Source: Halomonas ventosae
GTDB taxonomy: Bacteria; Pseudomonadota; Gammaproteobacteria; Pseudomonadales; Halomonadaceae
DNA: 64,000 bases
Direction: 5' to 3'
Assembly: GCF_004363555.1 (NCBI RefSeq)
Contig: NZ_SNZJ01000015.1
Coordinates: 41,990-105,989, forward strand
Shown here in pieces: positions 59,974-64,000 of the stretch. The notes beneath the pieces were generated by a model. The model made no database searches. It saw only the letters and a program-made list of their open reading frames with translations, and had not been told where the DNA came from. Made by a program: the position numbers and the translations under genes. Each line of letters starts with the position of its first letter. Within the stretch, counting starts at the first letter, position 1.

Positions 59974-62298
59974 TCACGGCTCCTCGACGTCGTCTCCCGA
60001 GGGGTTGCGGTGGTCCGGATCGGCGATCTCCTGGATGCCCCGCTCGGCATCCTCGTGGTGCGGCGCGGCCCCGCTGCGCCGGCGTGCCGTGGACTCCAGC
60101 ACCCGCACGTTGGCGGCCGGTGAACGGCCCGCCTTGTCCTCGCCGAAGTAGAGCGTGGTGTGCGGGAAGGGGATCTCGATGCCGGCCTCGTCGAAGCGCA
60201 GCTTGACCAGGCGGTTGTAGGCGCGGCCCACCGCCCACTGGTCGCCGGGCGTGGTCTTGATCACCACCCGGATGTTCACCGAGCTGTCGGCCAGGGCCAC
60301 GACGCCGGCCACGGTGAGCGGCTCCAGAAGCTTGTGGCCGTGCTCCTCGCTGGCCTGGAGGTCCTCGAAGGCCAGCTTGAGCTGCTCGATGGCCTCATCG
60401 ATGCTCTCGCGGTAGGCGATGCCGTACTCGCCGACATGGTTGCCGAACTCGCGCATGTAGTTGGAGACGGTGTCCACGCTGGAGAAGGGCACGATGTGGT
60501 AGGTGCCGGAGAGGTCACGGATGCCCACCGAGCGGATGCTGAGCTTCTCGGCGGTACCGGTGATGCCGCCCACCGTGACCACGTCGCCGGTGTTCATGGC
60601 GTTCTCCACCTGGATGAAGATGCCGGTGATGATGTCCTGCACCAGCTTCTGGGCGCCGAAGCCGATGGCCAGGCCCAGCACACCGGCACCGGCGATCAGC
60701 GGGCCGATGTTGATGCCGATCTCGGCCAGCACGATCATCGCGGTCATGGTGATCAGGGCAATGGCCAGGGCGTTGCGGAACAGGGCCAGCAGGGTCTGGG
60801 CGCGGGCCGAGGGCACGCCGCCGCCGGTCTCCGGGTTGAGCTTGTGCTCGATCAGGCTGGCCAGCCCCAGCCAGACGGCCACGGCCATCACCAGGATCAC
60901 CGATACGCTGACCACCTTGCCGACCAGGCCGCGGCCGGCCTCGGAGGCGTACCAGGCCGCCAGGTCGAAGGCGCCCCAGGCGTTCAGCACCACCAGGACC
61001 ACCGTGATCAGGATCAGCGTGCGGATCACGCGCAGGGCATTGGGCACGTAGCTGTTGAGCCGCGGCTCGAGCAGCGGCAGCTTGCGGCGCAGGTCATCGC
61101 TCAAGCGGATGCGCCGGCCGATGGTCTGGGTCAACAGGCTCGAGACCAGCAGGCCCACCACCACCGCGGCGATGGTCTTGAGGGTGGCGAAGAGCACGAA
61201 GGGCAGGGCGTCTGCCGGCCGGGTCAGCACCAGCACCAGCACCATCACGAAGTAGGCCAGGGCGAACAGGTGCCAGGTGCGGGCGAACAGCTGCAGCGAG
61301 ACCCGGCTGGCCGCCATGGTGGCGTTGTCGGCCTTGTGGTTGAGGGCGTCGCGCAGGCGAACCCGGTTGCGCAGCACCACGGCGACCGCATAGACGAAGG
61401 CGCCGATCATGATCAGGGTGCCGATGCTCTGGCCCAGGGTCGGCGACAGGTAGACGTTGACCAGCGGCACCACCACCATCAGGCCATAGCCCACCAGCCC
61501 GATCAGGCGGGCGATCCAGCCATTCCAGTAGGAGGCGTCCTCGGCCCCCACCGGCAGCAGGCGCAGCCCTTCGTAGCGCGACGAGAAGAGCATGCGCACG
61601 GCCGCCTTGAGCAGCTCGATCACCAGGAAGGCGTTGAGGAACAGCGAGGCACGGGTGGAGAGTTCGCCGGTCTCGCCTACCGCGAAGGTGGCGACCAGGT
61701 TGCCCCCCACGTATGCCAGGGCCACCACCGCCACGTCGATCACCGCCGCCAGGGCCACGCAGAGGACCAGGCGCAGCACCGGGGTCAGCCCCTGGCCGTT
61801 GAGCGACCACTGGCTGATGCGCGTGAACAGCGGCCGCGCCAGCCGGCGGATGACCACGAACAGCACGAAGGTCGCGAGTATCACCAGGCCCAGGTTGATG
61901 GCGGCGCTGGTGAAGGCGGCCGTGTCGAAGCTGCTGGTCGCGTCGGCACTGCCGGTGAACAGCCCGCCGAGCACCTCCACCAGGCTGGTGAACTGGCTAC
62001 CGACCTCACCGACGATGCGGCTGGTGGCCTCGGCCAGCTGCCTGGGCAGCGAGGGCTCGGCGCCGGCGGCGCTCTCCTCGGTGGCGGTCTCGGAGGCGGC
62101 GACGTCCCCCGCCATGCCGCGCAGCTGGTCGATCAGCTGCTGGCGCGACTGCTCGTTCTCGAGCAGGTCGGCCAGGGTGGAGTAGGCCGGCGGCTCGCTG
62201 CCGGCATCGGCCTGCTGGGCCTGGGCCGGGGCGGCGAATGCCACCAGGGCAATCAGCAGCCAGCCGAGGATGGCAGGAAGGGCTCGCATTGGGTTCAC
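59974..62298 (-). CDS. Large MscS-family mechanosensitive channel (YbiO-like)
   Basis: A 774-residue inner-membrane channel. A signal peptide (ending APAQAQQA) and an acidic periplasmic segment precede about nine helices, then the MscS core: the pore-lining glycine/alanine-rich AGAGVLGLAIGFGAQKLVQDIITG, the beta domain GDVVTVGGITGTAEKLSIRSVGIRD and a C-terminal mixed domain ending IEIPFPHTTLYFGED. Size resembles E. coli YbiO more than the 1100-residue MscK. It should release solutes such as ectoine on hypo-osmotic shock. Translation starts at GTG 62298 with GGAGG eight bases upstream, rather than ATG 62289. Confidence 0.9.
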   Translation of the reverse strand: MNPMRALPAILGWLLIALVAFAAPAQAQQADAGSEPPAYSTLADLLENEQSRQQLIDQLRGMAGDVAASETATEESAAGAEPSLPRQLAEATSRIVGEVGSQFTSLVEVLGGLFTGSADATSSFDTAAFTSAAINLGLVILATFVLFVVIRRLARPLFTRISQWSLNGQGLTPVLRLVLCVALAAVIDVAVVALAYVGGNLVATFAVGETGELSTRASLFLNAFLVIELLKAAVRMLFSSRYEGLRLLPVGAEDASYWNGWIARLIGLVGYGLMVVVPLVNVYLSPTLGQSIGTLIMIGAFVYAVAVVLRNRVRLRDALNHKADNATMAASRVSLQLFARTWHLFALAYFVMVLVLVLTRPADALPFVLFATLKTIAAVVVGLLVSSLLTQTIGRRIRLSDDLRRKLPLLEPRLNSYVPNALRVIRTLILITVVLVVLNAWGAFDLAAWYASEAGRGLVGKVVSVSVILVMAVAVWLGLASLIEHKLNPETGGGVPSARAQTLLALFRNALAIALITMTAMIVLAEIGINIGPLIAGAGVLGLAIGFGAQKLVQDIITGIFIQVENAMNTGDVVTVGGITGTAEKLSIRSVGIRDLSGTYHIVPFSSVDTVSNYMREFGNHVGEYGIAYRESIDEAIEQLKLAFEDLQASEEHGHKLLEPLTVAGVVALADSSVNIRVVIKTTPGDQWAVGRAYNRLVKLRFDEAGIEIPFPHTTLYFGEDKAGRSPAANVRVLESTARRRSGAAPHHEDAERGIQEIADPDHRNPSGDDVEEP

Positions 62299-62416
62299 GC
62301 TGTGACCTCCGTCTCGTGGCGTGTTGGCGATGTGTGGTGTCAGGGTTGCGATCGTTTATCAGCATGATACGGACTTTGTCTCGGGGTCACGACCCGGACG
62401 CTGTCATCACATTTTC

Positions 62417-62454
62417 ATGTACATGAATTGTACATCACGGCAAACTTGTGCCAA
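62417..62454 (-). promoter_or_regulatory. mscS-type gene promoter overlapped by a palindrome
   Basis: On the minus strand TTGGCA (62449-62454), 16 bases, TACAAT (62427-62432): both boxes match 5 of 6. The perfect palindrome ATGTACA-TGAAT-TGTACAT (62417-62435) covers the -10 box and start point, as a repressor site would. Confidence 0.6.
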
Positions 62455-62516
62455 AGTTGTTCCCAGCAGCGACCCGAGGGTCACTGCCCCCTGCAAGGCA
62501 AGCATGCGATACTCTT

Positions 62517-62544
62517 GGCCACTCTTACCGGGTGGCCTTTTTTT
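62517..62544 (+). terminator. Intrinsic terminator upstream of crcB
   Basis: GGCCAC (62517-62522) and GTGGCC (62532-62537) with a 9-base loop are followed by seven T. It lies 50 bases before the first crcB gene with no gene on this strand before it. It could end a short RNA or act as an attenuator. A GATACT -10-like box at 62508-62513 would start a transcript inside the stem and escape it. Confidence 0.75.
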
Positions 62545-62594
62545 GGCGCTTGTCGCCATCCTCCCGGGACCTTTCTCGCAACCCTGGAGAGTGG

Positions 62595-62984
62595 ATGAGC
62601 ATCGACCCGCTGGTGCTGCTGGCCGTGGCCGGTGGCGGGGGGCTGGGCGGCATGGCACGCCTGGCGGTGGGCAATCTCATGGCCCGTTATCTCGGGGCCG
62701 GTCTTCCCTGGGGGACCCTGGTGGTCAACCTGAGTGGCGCCCTGCTGATGGGCCTCGTGACCGGGGGGCTGGGCCTGTCCGGCCCCGAGCCGGGGCCGGC
62801 CTGGCCGCTGCTGGCCATCGGCCTGCTGGGGGGCTACACCACTGTCTCCTCCTTCAGCCTGCAGACCCTGACGCTCTGGCAGCAGCGGCGCAAGGCCGCG
62901 GCCCTGGGCTATGTCGCCCTGACCCTGGGGGCGGGGGTCGCCGCGCTGCCGGCCGGGGCCTGGCTGGCGGGAGGCCTGTCATGA
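62595..62984 (+). CDS. crcB: Fluoride channel subunit CrcB/Fluc (copy 1)
   Basis: A 129-residue four-helix protein of the Fluc fluoride exporter family. Marks are GGLGGMARLAVGNLM, the NLSGALLMG segment with the pore Asn, and GGYTTVSSFSLQTL, the family's G-TT-SS/F motif that coordinates sodium and lines the pore. It overlaps the second crcB by 4 bases. Two different adjacent copies suggest either a heterodimer or two homodimers. Confidence 0.9.
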   Translation: MSIDPLVLLAVAGGGGLGGMARLAVGNLMARYLGAGLPWGTLVVNLSGALLMGLVTGGLGLSGPEPGPAWPLLAIGLLGGYTTVSSFSLQTLTLWQQRRKAAALGYVALTLGAGVAALPAGAWLAGGLS

Positions 62985-63373
62985 TCGCCTGGCGTGCCTA
63001 TGGGGCGGTGGGGCTGGGCAGTGCCCTGGGGTCCACGCTGCGCTATCTCGTCTCGTCGGCGCTGGCGGGACCGGCCTTTCCCTGGGCCACCCTGGCGGTG
63101 AACGGCCTCGGTTCCTGGCTGATCGTCGGCTTCGCCGCCTATGCCGCCCGCCGCACCCGCGGCCGGGTCGCGCGCTGGCAGCCCTTCCTGGTGGGCGGCT
63201 TCTGCGGTGGCTTCACCACCTTCTCGCTATTTGGCCTGGAGACCCTGCACCTGATGCATCAGGGCCGCCAGGTGGCGGCCCTGAGCTATGTGGCGGTGAG
63301 CCTCGTGGTATGGCTGGGCGCCGCCTGGGCGGGGCACCGCACTGGGCAGCGGCTGGCGCTCGCCCGGAGGTGA
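62981..63373 (+). CDS. crcB: Fluoride channel subunit CrcB/Fluc (copy 2)
   Basis: A 130-residue Fluc protein with LGSALGSTLRYLVS, TLAVNGLGSWLIVGFAA (pore Asn) and GGFCGGFTTFSLFGLET, closer to the classical GFxGGxTTFSTF motif than its partner. The ATG at 62981 overlaps the stop of copy 1 (ATGA), so equal synthesis by translational coupling is likely. It converges on pgi with 6 bases between stops. Confidence 0.92.
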   Translation: MIAWRAYGAVGLGSALGSTLRYLVSSALAGPAFPWATLAVNGLGSWLIVGFAAYAARRTRGRVARWQPFLVGGFCGGFTTFSLFGLETLHLMHQGRQVAALSYVAVSLVVWLGAAWAGHRTGQRLALARR

Positions 63374-63379
63374 GGCCCC

Positions 63380-64000
63380 TCAGCCCCTTGCCTTGCCCTT
63401 CCTGCCGCCCTTGGGCGCCGGTTCGCCGCCGCCGCGGGGGAAGTGCCCGCGCACCAGCGCCAGCAGGCCCTGGGTGGAGGCATCGAAGTCCTGGCTGTGG
63501 GCGTCGATGCGCTCGCTGATCTCGCCGGCGATGCGCTTGCCCAGCTGTACCCCCCACTGGTCGAAGGAGTTGATGTTCCAGATCACTCCCTGGACGAACA
63601 CCTTGTGCTCGTAGAGCGCGATCAGCGCGCCGAGGTTGCGGGGCGTCAGCTCGTCGAGCAGCAGCACGCTGGAAGGGCGGTTGCCCGGGCAGCTATAGGG
63701 GTCGAGCCGGCTGCCGGTCTGACTACCCTCCATGAAGGCGTTGGCCTGGGCCAGCATGTTGGTGAGCAGCGCGAAGTGGTGCTCTTCCATGCCCGGCTCG
63801 GGCTTGAGCGAGGCGATGAAGTCGATGGGCACGTAGCGGGTGCCCTGGTGCAACAGCTGGAAGAAGGCGTGCTGGCCGTTGGAGCCGGTCTGGCCCCAGA
63901 CGATCGGCCCGGTCTTGTAGTCCACCGGGTGGCCGAAGATGTCCACCGACTTGCCGTTGGACTCCATGTCGAGCTGCTGCAGGAAGGCCGGCAGCTGATG
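63380..64000 (-). CDS. pgi: Glucose-6-phosphate isomerase (C-terminal part)
   Basis: About 206 C-terminal residues of phosphoglucose isomerase, which interconverts glucose 6-phosphate and fructose 6-phosphate; the gene runs off the window end. The frame continues upstream of the ATG at 63967 as LPAFLQQLDMESNGKSVD, the known family sequence, so that ATG is internal. Diagnostic parts are PIVWGQTGSNGQHAFFQLLHQGT (the conserved PGI signature with the catalytic His) and NINSFDQWGVQLGKRIAGEI. The tail ends in a Lys/Gly-rich GGRKGKARG. Confidence 0.96.
   Translation of the reverse strand, partial: HQLPAFLQQLDMESNGKSVDIFGHPVDYKTGPIVWGQTGSNGQHAFFQLLHQGTRYVPIDFIASLKPEPGMEEHHFALLTNMLAQANAFMEGSQTGSRLDPYSCPGNRPSSVLLLDELTPRNLGALIALYEHKVFVQGVIWNINSFDQWGVQLGKRIAGEISERIDAHSQDFDASTQGLLALVRGHFPRGGGEPAPKGGRKGKARG

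Noticed and set aside
62440..62454. TTTGGCACAAGTTTGCC as a sigma-54 promoter for the mscS-type gene
   Set aside because: The GG and GC dinucleotides are 9 rather than 10 bases apart, which sigma-54 rarely tolerates; a sigma-70-like TTGGCA-N16-TACAAT at the same place fits better.
62455..62594. Fluoride riboswitch upstream of crcB
   Set aside because: The conserved riboswitch core sequences are not visible; only the terminator is. A covariance search would be decisive.

Overview
The window is a stretch of very GC-rich chromosome with dense, short-spaced genes. It almost certainly comes from a halophilic gammaproteobacterium of the Halomonas group. The best evidence is a complete teaABCD locus (positions 30950-34551): a TRAP transporter whose binding protein closely resembles Halomonas elongata TeaA for ectoine/hydroxyectoine, together with its universal-stress-protein partner TeaD. 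Gene order elsewhere (argH-lptM-lysA-dapF-DUF484-xerC-HAD diverging from hemCDXY; xseB-ispA-dxs; finR/fpr; glnK-amtB) also fits this group. I see no rRNA or tRNA genes, no CRISPR array, no insertion sequence and no prophage.

Layout. 1-5.5 kb: end of a PLP-dependent D-amino-acid enzyme, a purine module (NCS2 permease and 8-oxoguanine deaminase-type amidohydrolase) and serA. 5.7-9.6 kb: xseB-ispA-dxs-djlA-like, supplying isoprenoid precursors. 9.7-14.5 kb: GST, hemolysin III-family protein, ribA, hemE, VanZ-like, an unrecognised membrane protein and a host-attachment-family protein. 14.5-18.7 kb: finR/fpr redox pair and a nitrogen module with two PII genes flanking amtB. 19-26.6 kb: ubiK, comM, a lipoprotein, an alpha/beta hydrolase, glcB, a thioesterase, a DUF423 protein and trmB. 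26.7-30.8 kb: a candidate Fur-regulated small RNA, an AEC transporter, a periplasmic FixH-like protein with a SCO protein, a circularly permuted PHB-depolymerase-like esterase and an FKBP isomerase. 31-34.6 kb: teaABCD. 34.7-40.5 kb: TIGR02444-type protein, yheS, dtd, a chalcone-isomerase-like protein, a tandem Usp, thiD and a YqaA-type protein. 40.6-43.9 kb: a second TRAP operon. 44-47 kb: an EEP hydrolase, dsbA, cytochrome c4 and engB. 47.2-58.3 kb: the lysine/arginine/cell-division cluster and the divergent haem cluster hemCDXY. 58.5-64 kb: AzgA-type purine permease, a large MscS-type channel, paired crcB genes and the 3' part of pgi.

How the genes work together. Osmotic life is visible in ectoine recovery (TeaABCD) and a mechanosensitive channel. 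Three haem genes (hemE; hemC, hemD) sit with hemX/hemY. Central metabolism appears as serA, glcB, pgi and uptake of organic acids.

The least ordinary content is non-coding. It includes a promoter/Fur-like box/stem-loops/terminator array at 26722-26899; an IclR-like operator exactly between the -35 and -10 of glcB; perfect 7-5-7 palindromes before mscS and the chalcone-isomerase-like gene; a terminator inside the crcB leader; a repeat plus terminator between teaA and teaB; and an 8-bp tandem repeat abutting a PII gene. All functions are inferred from sequence reading and remembered family features; no searches were run.
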